Origin: Lichenicola sp964249735
Lineage (GTDB): Bacteria > Pseudomonadota > Alphaproteobacteria > Acetobacterales > Acetobacteraceae
Direction: 5' to 3'
NCBI GenBank assembly: GCA_964249735.1
Contig: CAXUDP010000106.1
Span: 1-12,738 of the forward strand
DNA: 12,738 bases
Below, piece after piece: positions 1 to 6,028 of this stretch (positions are counted from its first letter, which is position 1; each line of letters starts with the position of its first letter). Both the position numbers and the translations under genes were made by a program. The notes beneath the pieces were generated by a model. That model was not told where the DNA came from. It did not search any database and worked only from the letters and a program-made list of their open reading frames with translations.

Positions 1-1112
1 AGGCCGATCTGCGGCTTGATCTGGATCTGGTTGATGCCGCGCAGCTGGTACTCGATCGGGTCCTCGACGGTGACGACCTTGCGGGTGACGGCGTTCAGGG
101 TCAGCAGGCCGGTGTACAGGGTGGTGGTCTTGCCGGAGCCGGTGGGGCCGGTGACCAGGACGATGCCGTTGGGCAGGGCCAGCATCTCGTCGACGCGGGC
201 GACCACGCGGGGGGCGAGGCCGAGCTTGCCGTAGTCGAAGGTGACGGCGTTGCGGTCGAGCACGCGCAGCACCACGGTCTCGCCGTGCAGCGAGGGGATG
301 GTGGAGACGCGGAAATCCACCTCCTGGCCGCGCACGGCGAGCTTGATGCGGCCGTCCTGGGGCAGGCGGCGCTCGGCGATGTCGAGGCGGGCCATGATCT
401 TGATGCGCGACACGATGGCCGGGATCAGGCGGGGCGCGGGGCTTTCCATCTCGTGCAGCACGCCGTCGTAGCGGTAGCGGATGCGCAGGCGGTCCTCGAA
501 CGGCTCGATGTGGATGTCGGAGGCGCGGGTCTCGACGGCGCGGAACACGATCTGGTTGACCAGGCGGATCACCGGAGCCTCGGAGGCGAGGTCCTTCAGG
601 CGCTCGGCGTCCTCCTCCAGGGGGGTGTGATCGTCTTCGCCGTGGCCATGGTGCGGGGCGTCGTCGCTCGGGTAGAGGCGGTCGAAGGCGGCCTCCAGCT
701 CGATCGGCACGGCAATGCCGGGCTGCACCGACAGGCCGGTAGCGGCGGCAATGGCCTGGACGGCGAAGGGGTCGAGCGGGTCGGCCAGGGCGACGGTGAG
801 GAGGCCGTCCTCATGGGCGACCGGCAGGGCGCGGACGTCGCGCAGGAAGCGGGCGGTCAGGCGCTCGGGCAGGAGCGGCTCGGGGGGGTAGCGGTCGGGG
901 CCGATCACGGGGAGGTCGAGCAGCTCGGCGTAGGAGTCGGCGAGGCCGCGCTCCGACACCAGGCCGAGGCGCAGCAGGATCACGTCGAAGCGGCTGTCGC
1001 TTTCCTCGGCAGCACGGCGGGCGCGCTCCAGGCTGCGGGCGTCGCAGCGGCCGGTCTCGACCAGGAGACGGCCGAGGCGGTCGATCGCGGGCTCCAGAGG
1101 GATGTGGTTCAT
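1..1112 (-). CDS. gspE: Type II secretion system ATPase GspE (partial, C-terminus cut off by window edge)
   Basis: This is the cytoplasmic hexameric ATPase that powers pseudopilus assembly in type II secretion. About 370 codons are visible. Residues 30-147 look like the N-terminal T2SSE/MshEN domain that binds the inner-membrane platform. Next comes an acidic, His-rich linker (about 149-170). The ATPase core starts near 175 (SEAPVIRLVNQI, then ASDIHIEP). Walker A GPTGSGKT lies at 322-329 and the Asp box VEDPIEYQ at about 349-356. Walker B, the His box and the zinc tetracysteine expected further on lie beyond position 1. The ATG at 1112 is chosen because AGGAGG sits six bases upstream. It is the third gene of a gspG-gspO-gspE run, 58 bp after gspO. 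A type IV pilus PilB or MSHA ATPase is the main alternative, but the adjacent GspG-type pseudopilin favours GspE. Confidence 0.93.
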   Translation of the reverse strand, partial: MNHIPLEPAIDRLGRLLVETGRCDARSLERARRAAEESDSRFDVILLRLGLVSERGLADSYAELLDLPVIGPDRYPPEPLLPERLTARFLRDVRALPVAHEDGLLTVALADPLDPFAVQAIAAATGLSVQPGIAVPIELEAAFDRLYPSDDAPHHGHGEDDHTPLEEDAERLKDLASEAPVIRLVNQIVFRAVETRASDIHIEPFEDRLRIRYRYDGVLHEMESPAPRLIPAIVSRIKIMARLDIAERRLPQDGRIKLAVRGQEVDFRVSTIPSLHGETVVLRVLDRNAVTFDYGKLGLAPRVVARVDEMLALPNGIVLVTGPTGSGKTTTLYTGLLTLNAVTRKVVTVEDPIEYQLRGINQIQIKPQIG

Positions 1113-1118
1113 GGGGTG

Positions 1119-1124
1119 CCTCCT
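1119..1124 (-). promoter_or_regulatory. Strong ribosome binding site of gspE
   Basis: AGGAGG on the minus strand, six bases before the gspE ATG. It is the only near-consensus Shine-Dalgarno sequence in the gsp run. It fixes the gspE start and suggests that the ATPase is translated independently of the upstream gspO. Confidence 0.75.
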
Positions 1125-1170
1125 GGCCGGGGGATACGATGCGGTGGGGATGCCCGGCGGTGCAAGGGTT

Positions 1171-1929
1171 TCAGCCGGCGGTCGGCGGAGCGATGTCGGG
1201 AAGGAGCCAGAGCCAGAGCGCCCACAGCGCCAGCGCCAGGCCGGGGCCGAATGGGACGGCAAGGTCGGGGCGCAGGCGTCCCCTGCCCCGGACCGCCGCC
1301 AGCGCCAGAGTCGCGACGGCCCCGCACAGCACCATCAGCGGCAGGTCCGACAGGCCGAGCCAGGCGCCGCCGGCGGCGAGCAGCTTGGCGTCGCCGGCGC
1401 CGAGGCCGGTGCGGCCGCGCAACCGGCGGTAGACGGAGGACAGCAGGGTGAAGGCGAGCCAGCCGACGGCGGCGGCGGCGGCGCGGTCGGGCAGCGCTGG
1501 CGGGTCGGTGGCGGCGCAGGCGAGCAGGCCGGCCAGCAGCAGCGGCAGGGTAAGGACGTCGGGCAGGCGCAGGGAGCGCCAGTCGATCCACGCCAGCGCC
1601 AGGGCCGCCCAGCCGAGCACGCAGCCGAACCACAGGATCGCCGGGTCCGCGGGCAGCGCCGCCGCGGCGACCAGCGCCACCAGCAGGGCGGCGAGCTCGA
1701 TCGCCGGGTGGGCGCGGGAGATCGGGGCGCGGCAGTGGCGGCAGCGGCCGCTCGAGGCGGCGAAGCTCAGCAGCGGCACGAGGTCGCGGGGGGCGAGCAC
1801 GTGGGCGCAGGAGTTGCAGGCGGAGCGGGCCAGTGCCACCGGGCGGCCGTCGGGCAGGCGCATCGCCAGCACGCCGAGGAAGCTGCCGACGAAGGGTGCC
1901 GCCAGCACGGGCAGGAGGAAAGGCGGCAC
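1171..1929 (-). CDS. gspO: Prepilin peptidase / N-methyltransferase (GspO/PilD, peptidase family A24)
   Basis: This inner-membrane aspartyl protease cleaves the leader from type IV prepilin-like proteins such as the GspG encoded just upstream, and in this family also N-methylates the new N-terminus. The protein has 252 residues, usual for the family. The N-terminal segment carries GSFLGVLAMRLP (15-26) and two CxxC pairs, C38/C41 and C63/C66, the zinc-type cytosolic domain of bifunctional enzymes. The catalytic aspartates are D116 in WIDWRSLRLPD and D180 in GLGAGDAK. Hydrophobic stretches at about 1-20, 76-96, 97-115, 124-140, 150-165, 195-213 and 229-243 fit a polytopic protein. The start is GTG, only 9 bp after the gspG stop and with no good Shine-Dalgarno, so translational coupling to gspG is likely. 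The first internal ATG (M23) would remove the first membrane segment. Confidence 0.92.
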   Translation of the reverse strand: MPPFLLPVLAAPFVGSFLGVLAMRLPDGRPVALARSACNSCAHVLAPRDLVPLLSFAASSGRCRHCRAPISRAHPAIELAALLVALVAAAALPADPAILWFGCVLGWAALALAWIDWRSLRLPDVLTLPLLLAGLLACAATDPPALPDRAAAAAVGWLAFTLLSSVYRRLRGRTGLGAGDAKLLAAGGAWLGLSDLPLMVLCGAVATLALAAVRGRGRLRPDLAVPFGPGLALALWALWLWLLPDIAPPTAG

Positions 1930-1938
1930 CGGCGGGCG

Positions 1939-2397
1939 CTAGCGGTTGCAGATCGCGCTGCTGCTGTCGCCGGCGTTGCCGGTGGGGCCGGGCGAGCACA
2001 GGTCGTAGTCGTGGCCGTCGCGGTTGGACGGGTTGCGATACAGGTAGGCGTGGTTCCAGGCGTCCACCGGCACGGAACCCTTCACGTAGGGGCCGTTCCA
2101 GTTGTCGGCGTCGGACGGCTTGGTGACCAGCGCCTGCAGCCCGTCGTCGGTGGAGGGATAGGAGCCGACGTCGAGCTTGTACAGGTCCAGGATCTGGCCG
2201 ATGCGCTCGATCGACTGGTGCGCGATCTTGATCTTGGCGCCGCCGAGCTGGCCCAGCACCGCGGGTGCCACCAGGGCGATCAGCAGGCCCAGGATGGCGA
2301 TCACCACCAGCAGCTCGATCAGGGTGAAGCCGTCGTCCCGGGGCGCGCGGAGCCTGGACAGGCGGGGACGGGAAAGGCGGTTGGACATAGACGGCAT
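1939..2397 (-). CDS. gspG: Type II secretion major pseudopilin GspG
   Basis: This is the main subunit of the periplasmic pseudopilus that pushes substrates through the outer-membrane secretin. It has 152 residues, typical of GspG. A basic leader ends in the class III prepilin site G23|F24-TLIE, and Glu28 is the conserved +5 glutamate of the mature chain. The hydrophobic helix follows (24-48). The globular part has the GspG signature: YPSTDDGLQAL at 80-90, then NWNGPYVKG, then LYRNPSNRDG. The C-terminal loop, usually calcium-binding and ending like ADIxNW, reads GDSSSAICNR here and holds two cysteines, C134 and C150, that could form a disulfide. Two ATGs are possible (2397 and 2388). A GAGG lies close upstream of the first; using the second would give a 20-residue leader. 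It is the first gene of the gspG-gspO-gspE run. Confidence 0.92.
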   Translation of the reverse strand: MPSMSNRLSRPRLSRLRAPRDDGFTLIELLVVIAILGLLIALVAPAVLGQLGGAKIKIAHQSIERIGQILDLYKLDVGSYPSTDDGLQALVTKPSDADNWNGPYVKGSVPVDAWNHAYLYRNPSNRDGHDYDLCSPGPTGNAGDSSSAICNR

Positions 2398-2514
2398 GGC
2401 CTCGGACTGGGTGCGGTTCTCGGTATTCTAGCGCATCGCGGGTGATCGGACGATTTCGCGCGTGTGTCGTTTATGCCAGGATCGGGTCATGACGACCCGT
2501 GCCGCGACGCCCTG
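2398..2514. promoter_or_regulatory. Divergent intergenic region between gspG and the transglycosylase gene
   Basis: About 117 bp separate two genes read outward, so promoters for both should lie here. On the minus strand TAGAAT (2425-2430) resembles a -10 box for the gsp operon, but no convincing -35 box sits 16-18 bp upstream of it. On the plus strand an eight-codon ORF (2489-2515) precedes the transglycosylase start and is listed separately. No operator or repeat was recognised. Confidence 0.35.
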
Positions 2515-2515
2515 A
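2489..2515 (+). other. Possible eight-codon leader ORF coupled to the transglycosylase gene
   Basis: ATG at 2489 follows AGGA with seven bases between. It opens a short frame reading MTTRAATP and ends in TGA, which overlaps the next ATG as TGATG (2513-2517). That second ATG is in frame with the transglycosylase, which has no Shine-Dalgarno of its own. The arrangement fits translational coupling. It could equally be chance, because short frames are common. Confidence 0.3.
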
Positions 2516-3018
2516 TGCCGGTTCCCTATCTCGCCTGCATGGGACTGGTGGCCTCGATCTACCACCTGCCGCCGCGCGTGCTGCCGTCGATCCAGGCGGT
2601 GGAAGGCGGCAGCCCGGGGCTGGTGCACCGCAACAGCAACGACAGCCAGGACCTGGGGGTGATGCAGGTCAACACGATCTGGCTCGGAGCGCTGTCGCGG
2701 TATACCCATACCGGGGTCGAGACTGTCTACGCCCGGCTGCGCGACGAGCCCTGCTACAACGTGGCGGCGGCCGGCGCCATCATGCGCACCTACCTGGACG
2801 AGACGCATGGCGACCTGATGCTGGCGGTCGGCAACTACCATTCGCACACGCTGGCGTTGAACGCGGCCTACCAGGTGCTGGTGATGCAGTCGGCACAGCG
2901 GCTGTTCGTGGGCGGGGGCGCCGCGCCGCAGGTGGCGGCGGGGCAGCGCAGCGTGGCGCAACGGCTGGCGATGCAGCGGCGCATGGTCCGCGAGGCCCGG
3001 CGCCGGGAGCGGAGCTAG
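2515..3018 (+). CDS. Small lytic transglycosylase (SLT-domain protein)
   Basis: This is a predicted peptidoglycan-cleaving enzyme of the soluble lytic transglycosylase fold, which cuts the MurNAc-GlcNAc bond with a single catalytic glutamate. The protein has 167 residues from this ATG. SLT motifs appear in order: the catalytic Glu in IQAVEGGSPG (residue 30), DLGVMQVN (46-53), YNVAAAGAIM (81-90) and AVGNYHSH (104-111). The C-terminus is a basic, Arg-rich helix. No clear signal peptide is present; the N-terminus is only weakly hydrophobic, so the export route is unclear. The size resembles VirB1/IagB-type transglycosylases that serve secretion machines, and the gene diverges from a T2SS operon, but a functional link is inference. 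The frame is open upstream to GTG 2464 and ATG 2473. ATG 2515 is preferred because of the TGATG overlap with a short ORF that has its own Shine-Dalgarno. Confidence 0.8.
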   Translation: MPVPYLACMGLVASIYHLPPRVLPSIQAVEGGSPGLVHRNSNDSQDLGVMQVNTIWLGALSRYTHTGVETVYARLRDEPCYNVAAAGAIMRTYLDETHGDLMLAVGNYHSHTLALNAAYQVLVMQSAQRLFVGGGAAPQVAAGQRSVAQRLAMQRRMVREARRRERS

Positions 3019-3023
3019 CTTCG

Positions 3024-3065
3024 GGAAACGCCGGATCGGCGTGAACCCTGGCCCATGGCGTTTCC
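3024..3065. terminator. Hairpin between convergent genes (possible bidirectional terminator)
   Basis: GGAAACGCC (3024-3032) and GGCGTTTCC (3057-3065) are perfect 9-bp inverted arms around a 24-base loop. A smaller CGCCG/CGGCG hairpin (3029-3041) overlaps the left arm and would compete with it. The element lies just after the transglycosylase stop and before the end of the convergent methyltransferase gene. No clean T-run follows, so intrinsic termination is uncertain. Confidence 0.45.
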
Positions 3066-3121
3066 TTCCGTTCCTGCGGGAAAGGGGCTGCATCGGCATC
3101 CAGGGCACAGCCGGGCCGTTC

Positions 3122-4141
3122 TCAGCCCTTGCTCCTGCTCCGGGCCAGGCTGGCGATGTTGCGGAGCGGCTCGGTGACGCGCCATGACGTGCTCGCCTGG
3201 AGCCTGGCGGCGTGCGCCTCGGCTGCGGCAACCCGGCTCGCCAGCGCGTCGTGCGCGTCTTGCAGGCGGGCGGCCTCCTCCCGGGCCTGGGCGAGCTGCG
3301 ACGTGAGCGCGTCCCGCTCGTCCCGCAGCGCGTCGAGTGCTGCGCGCAGGTTGCCGTTGTTCTCGCGATCGTAGTGCGGATGGTCTCCGTAGCTGTCCAC
3401 GGTGCCGCTGAGGAACTCCAGGTCGGGCTTGGCCAGCGCGAGCGGGAACAGGCGCCGCAACAGAGCCCTGCCCTGGCCTGCCGCAGCCTGGCCGGTCGTC
3501 AGCAGCAGCTTGTTCGGCACCAGCGCGAACGGCACCAGCGTCCCGCCCGCCCCGATATAGGCGGCGAGCCCGGTCAGCACGCCGGTCCAGTGGCTGCTCA
3601 GGATGTCGTCCAGGGCCACAACGCCATTCGCGAGAAGGGTGCGCTCCGCCAGCCGCAGGTCGTTGGCTACCGTCGGTCCGGTATGACCGCCGTCGACCGA
3701 GATGAAGCGGAAGCGGTGCGACAGGAAGCCCAGCCGCTCCAGGTCGAGGCTGGATTCCTGCACGATCTCGACGGTCGCGGCGGGCGCGTAGCGGCCCAGG
3801 TTCCGCTCGAAGACGGCACGGTCGCCCTGCCCCGAACGGTCGACGTTCTTCTCCTGGTCGCCGAACACGTCCACCGCGACCGCCCGCTCACCGGGCGCCA
3901 GGGCGTTGGCAAGCACCATGAACAGCCGGCCGTGATGCACGCCGATCTCGCACACGTCGCCGCGCAGACCGACACGCACCTGCTCGACCAGCAGCTGCGC
4001 CAGGATGGAGGCGGTGGTCGGCGACAGCCAGCCTTCGACCGTGCCGATCCCGAGCTCGAGATAGCCGGCAAGCGAAGAAAACAGGCCGACGGATGCGAAC
4101 CCTTCCGATGACGCGCTGCCGGAGATGTCCATGTCCGTCAT
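3122..4141 (-). CDS. SAM-dependent methyltransferase (Methyltransf_24/TylF-like) with C-terminal coiled coil
   Basis: This is a predicted class I methyltransferase of 339 residues, probably acting on a sugar or glycan intermediate; the substrate cannot be read from sequence. The Rossmann core spans about 55-215: the SAM-binding loop is VCEIGVHHGRLF (63-74), an acidic strand end follows at VAVDVFGD (88-95), then FISVDGGHTG (146-155) and VVALDDI (174-180), the pattern of small secondary-metabolite and glycan O-methyltransferases. Residues 265-315 form a coiled coil (ERDALTSQLAQAREEAARLQ and onward). The tail SWRVTEPLR (319-327) is followed by a basic end. Nearly the same tail occurs in the large glycosyltransferase at 8066-12706, which suggests a shared pathway or docking partner. 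An ATG three codons downstream (4132) is an alternative start; neither has a strong Shine-Dalgarno. The acyltransferase lies about 400 bp upstream on the same strand. Confidence 0.8.
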   Translation of the reverse strand: MTDMDISGSASSEGFASVGLFSSLAGYLELGIGTVEGWLSPTTASILAQLLVEQVRVGLRGDVCEIGVHHGRLFMVLANALAPGERAVAVDVFGDQEKNVDRSGQGDRAVFERNLGRYAPAATVEIVQESSLDLERLGFLSHRFRFISVDGGHTGPTVANDLRLAERTLLANGVVALDDILSSHWTGVLTGLAAYIGAGGTLVPFALVPNKLLLTTGQAAAGQGRALLRRLFPLALAKPDLEFLSGTVDSYGDHPHYDRENNGNLRAALDALRDERDALTSQLAQAREEAARLQDAHDALASRVAAAEAHAARLQASTSWRVTEPLRNIASLARSRSKG

Positions 4142-4543
4142 TCAGGTTGCGAGCCGCGATAGCCGATTCCCCGATCGGACACCAGCGTCCGTCGGCGCCT
4201 GGACCGACCGCCTTGCCCGTTGTTCCGGCCGTTTCGGCGACGGCGGGATACTGGACGGACACGCAGCGGGTGGTGCCGAGGCCGCTGGTGGAGTGATGCC
4301 GTCCGGCCGTCGCGGCATCTGCGGGCCACGGCAGCCATGCCTTCGGAGCTCGTCTGGAGCCGGGGCCCGATTTGCCATCCCGCCGCGAAGGACCGGGGCG
4401 CCAGTCGGATGTCGAGCGCCTCTGGGCGCGTCCCAAGGAACGACGTGTCGCGACCCGTCATGGAAGGACCACCCGCTCCTGCCTCGGCGTCCCGCCTCGC
4501 CGCAGGCTGCGACCGGCTTGAGCGCCGACGAAATCGGATGGCT
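4142..4543. other. 402-bp stretch with no recognised gene
   Basis: This lies between two minus-strand genes. Open frames cross it on both strands, including a minus-strand frame of 151 codons (4138-4593) that overlaps both neighbours. Their translations are Arg/Ser/Pro-rich, match no family I know, and look like random translation of GC-rich DNA. A 7-bp inverted repeat, GATGCCG (4295-4301) with CGGCATC (4313-4319), and a 5-bp one, CCGAT/ATCGG (4163-4178), are present. Neither has a T-run. The stretch may hold the methyltransferase promoter, a 5' leader, or remains of a lost gene. Confidence 0.4.
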
Positions 4544-5755
4544 TCAGACCCGGGAGGCCAGGACAGCAGGTGAGTTCCGCTTCCGGAGGTCACGGTTCCT
4601 GCGCAGGCGATGGCCGAGGCTGATGGAGGGGCGCTCGATCCCGACGTGCAGCGCCGTTGCCGCCGCCACGGCCAGCGCCGCCGCGAGCAGGGCTGCGAGC
4701 GGGAACGGCAGGCGCCACGCCATGGCCAGGAAGCTGAGGACCGTGAAGCCGAAGGCGGAATGGATCAGGTAGAGCGGGTAGCTGATGGCGGCCAGGCCGT
4801 CGAGAACCCGGTTCGGCCGGAACCGGCCGCGCATCCGGTAGCATGCCGCGAACACCAGGATTGCGAGCCCGAAGCTGGCAGTACGGAGAGAACGAAAATC
4901 GCCGGCGGTCGGGCCGAGCGCGTAGCCGGCGAAGAAGATGACGCCCAGCACCAGCACGCCGGCCACCAGCCGGCGACGGGAGATGGCGCCCTGGTAGCGA
5001 TAATGGAACAGCGTGCCGATGAGGATGTAGCCGACATACATCAGCCCGCTCACCAGCGGCTCCGGAAGCCGGATCGCGGAGCGTCCCTGCAGGACGTTCA
5101 CCACGAGGGCGACGGCGGCGAACGCGACGAGCGGCCAGACGCGAAACAACAGCAACGCTGGCCGCAGCAGGGCCGCGAGGAGGTAGAAGCCCACCTCGAT
5201 CGACAGGGTCCAGCTCACCCAGTCCACTGTGAGACGGCCCAGCAGTGTCGGGAACAGCAGGCCGTTGACCAGGTAGGCGTCGATCCCGAAGGCGGGTGGG
5301 CGATGCCAGTAGCGACCGCTGGCGGCGATGGCACAGCCTTCGAGCAGCAGCGCCATCCAGAAGGTCGGATAGATGCGCAGGGCGCGCGACAGCAGGAAGC
5401 TGCCCATCCCGGAGCGGCGCAGCGAGAACGGGATGACGAAGCCGCTGATCAGGAAGAAGGCGCCGACCCCGAACTTTCCCAGGTCGAGCCAGGGCGGGTA
5501 GATCCACGTCCCGACCGGGCTCAGCTTCGTGTCCAGCGGTGGCGCCGCGACCACCCAGGCGACGGCTCCGCGCATGAACTGGGCCACGACGGCATAGTGG
5601 ACCAGCATCACGGCCAGGACGCACAAGCCGCGAAGCTGGTTGGCGAAGACGATCTTGTCGGTCGCAGGCGGCAGACGACGCATGCCGGCCGGCCGTCGCT
5701 CCGACCCGGTCGACGCAACCGGGCCGGCCAAGGCGGTCGAGGGCACCTCGTTCAT
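4544..5755 (-). CDS. Acyltransferase family 3 membrane protein (OafA/YrhL-like)
   Basis: This is a polytopic inner-membrane enzyme that typically transfers acetyl or similar acyl groups onto lipopolysaccharide O-antigen, exopolysaccharide or other glycans. The protein has 403 residues. Family marks are the R-x10-H motif (R42 to H53 in QLRGLCVLAVMLVHY), FGVGAFFLISGFVIPFSL (95-112), RALRIYPTFW (124-133), the WTLSIEVGFYL helix (182-192), SYPLYLIH (325-332) and the terminal IERP (373-376). About ten hydrophobic segments are visible. There is no C-terminal SGNH domain. ATG 5755 is chosen because AGGGTGA lies about eight bases upstream. The frame extends to 5848, but that extension (with SCACPMPG) looks untranslated. 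The 5' leader carries a stable hairpin (5773-5792). Glycan decoration fits the neighbouring methyltransferase and the large glycosyltransferase, but the acceptor is unknown. Confidence 0.9.
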   Translation of the reverse strand: MNEVPSTALAGPVASTGSERRPAGMRRLPPATDKIVFANQLRGLCVLAVMLVHYAVVAQFMRGAVAWVVAAPPLDTKLSPVGTWIYPPWLDLGKFGVGAFFLISGFVIPFSLRRSGMGSFLLSRALRIYPTFWMALLLEGCAIAASGRYWHRPPAFGIDAYLVNGLLFPTLLGRLTVDWVSWTLSIEVGFYLLAALLRPALLLFRVWPLVAFAAVALVVNVLQGRSAIRLPEPLVSGLMYVGYILIGTLFHYRYQGAISRRRLVAGVLVLGVIFFAGYALGPTAGDFRSLRTASFGLAILVFAACYRMRGRFRPNRVLDGLAAISYPLYLIHSAFGFTVLSFLAMAWRLPFPLAALLAAALAVAAATALHVGIERPSISLGHRLRRNRDLRKRNSPAVLASRV

Positions 5756-5772
5756 CGCCGCGTCACCCTGTT

Positions 5773-5792
5773 CCGGCTTCGCGGGAAGCCGG
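5773..5792 (-). promoter_or_regulatory. 5'-leader hairpin directly upstream of the acyltransferase ribosome binding site
   Basis: CCGGCTTC (5773-5780) and GAAGCCGG (5785-5792) form perfect 8-bp arms around a four-base loop. The hairpin starts 17 bases before the acyltransferase ATG, immediately upstream of its AGGGTGA. No gene ends here on either strand, so a terminator role is unlikely. It may affect mRNA stability or ribosome access; function is inferred only from position. Confidence 0.45.
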
Positions 5793-6028
5793 GCGATCCC
5801 CGAAGCCCCTGGCATCGGGCAGGCACAGGATCCCGGGGCCGGTGACAACGATGGGTTGCAAAAGCTACACTCACGGTTAATTTATGTCATCATTGCGGGA
5901 ATTTAAAAAGTGGCCTGCATCCACAGGTGCCTGTCGCTTGTATCGGTAATGGCATGGTGCAAGACGCCATCCGCCTGCTTGTGGCCTAGGCAACATGGTG
6001 GGCGTCAACTACGGACAGGAACGTTCAA
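5793..6028. promoter_or_regulatory. Divergent promoter region with an AT-rich patch
   Basis: The acyltransferase and the first ferritin-like gene point away from each other across about 270 bp. Positions 5857-5910 are clearly richer in A and T than anything nearby (GGTTAATTTATG, then GAATTTAAAAAG). This is the usual setting for promoters in GC-rich genomes, though I could not pick a convincing -35/-10 pair in either direction. AGGA (6017-6020) is the ribosome binding site of the ferritin-like gene, eight bases before its ATG. A short GCCTAGGC palindrome sits at 5985-5992. Confidence 0.5.

Noticed and set aside
285..1451. Long plus-strand frame of 388 codons
   Set aside because: It is antisense to gspE, which has clear motifs. 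The translation is Gly/Ala/Arg/Gln-rich with no family pattern, a GC-rich shadow.
1109..1999. Minus-strand frame of 296 codons overlapping gspO
   Set aside because: Arg/Pro/Ala-rich alternative frame; the prepilin peptidase frame has all catalytic motifs.
1102..2445. Plus-strand frame of 447 codons
   Set aside because: Antisense to gspO and gspG, low-complexity Gln/Gly/Arg content, no recognisable domain.
2428..3231. Minus-strand frame of 267 codons
   Set aside because: Antisense to the transglycosylase, which carries the full SLT motif set; no motif of its own.
4610..5845. Plus-strand frame of 411 codons
   Set aside because: Antisense to the acyltransferase; composition typical of mirrored GC-rich coding sequence.
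5756..5848. N-terminal extension of the acyltransferase with Cys residues, possibly a lipoprotein signal
   Set aside because: There is no hydrophobic stretch before the cysteines, and a good Shine-Dalgarno supports the start at 5755.
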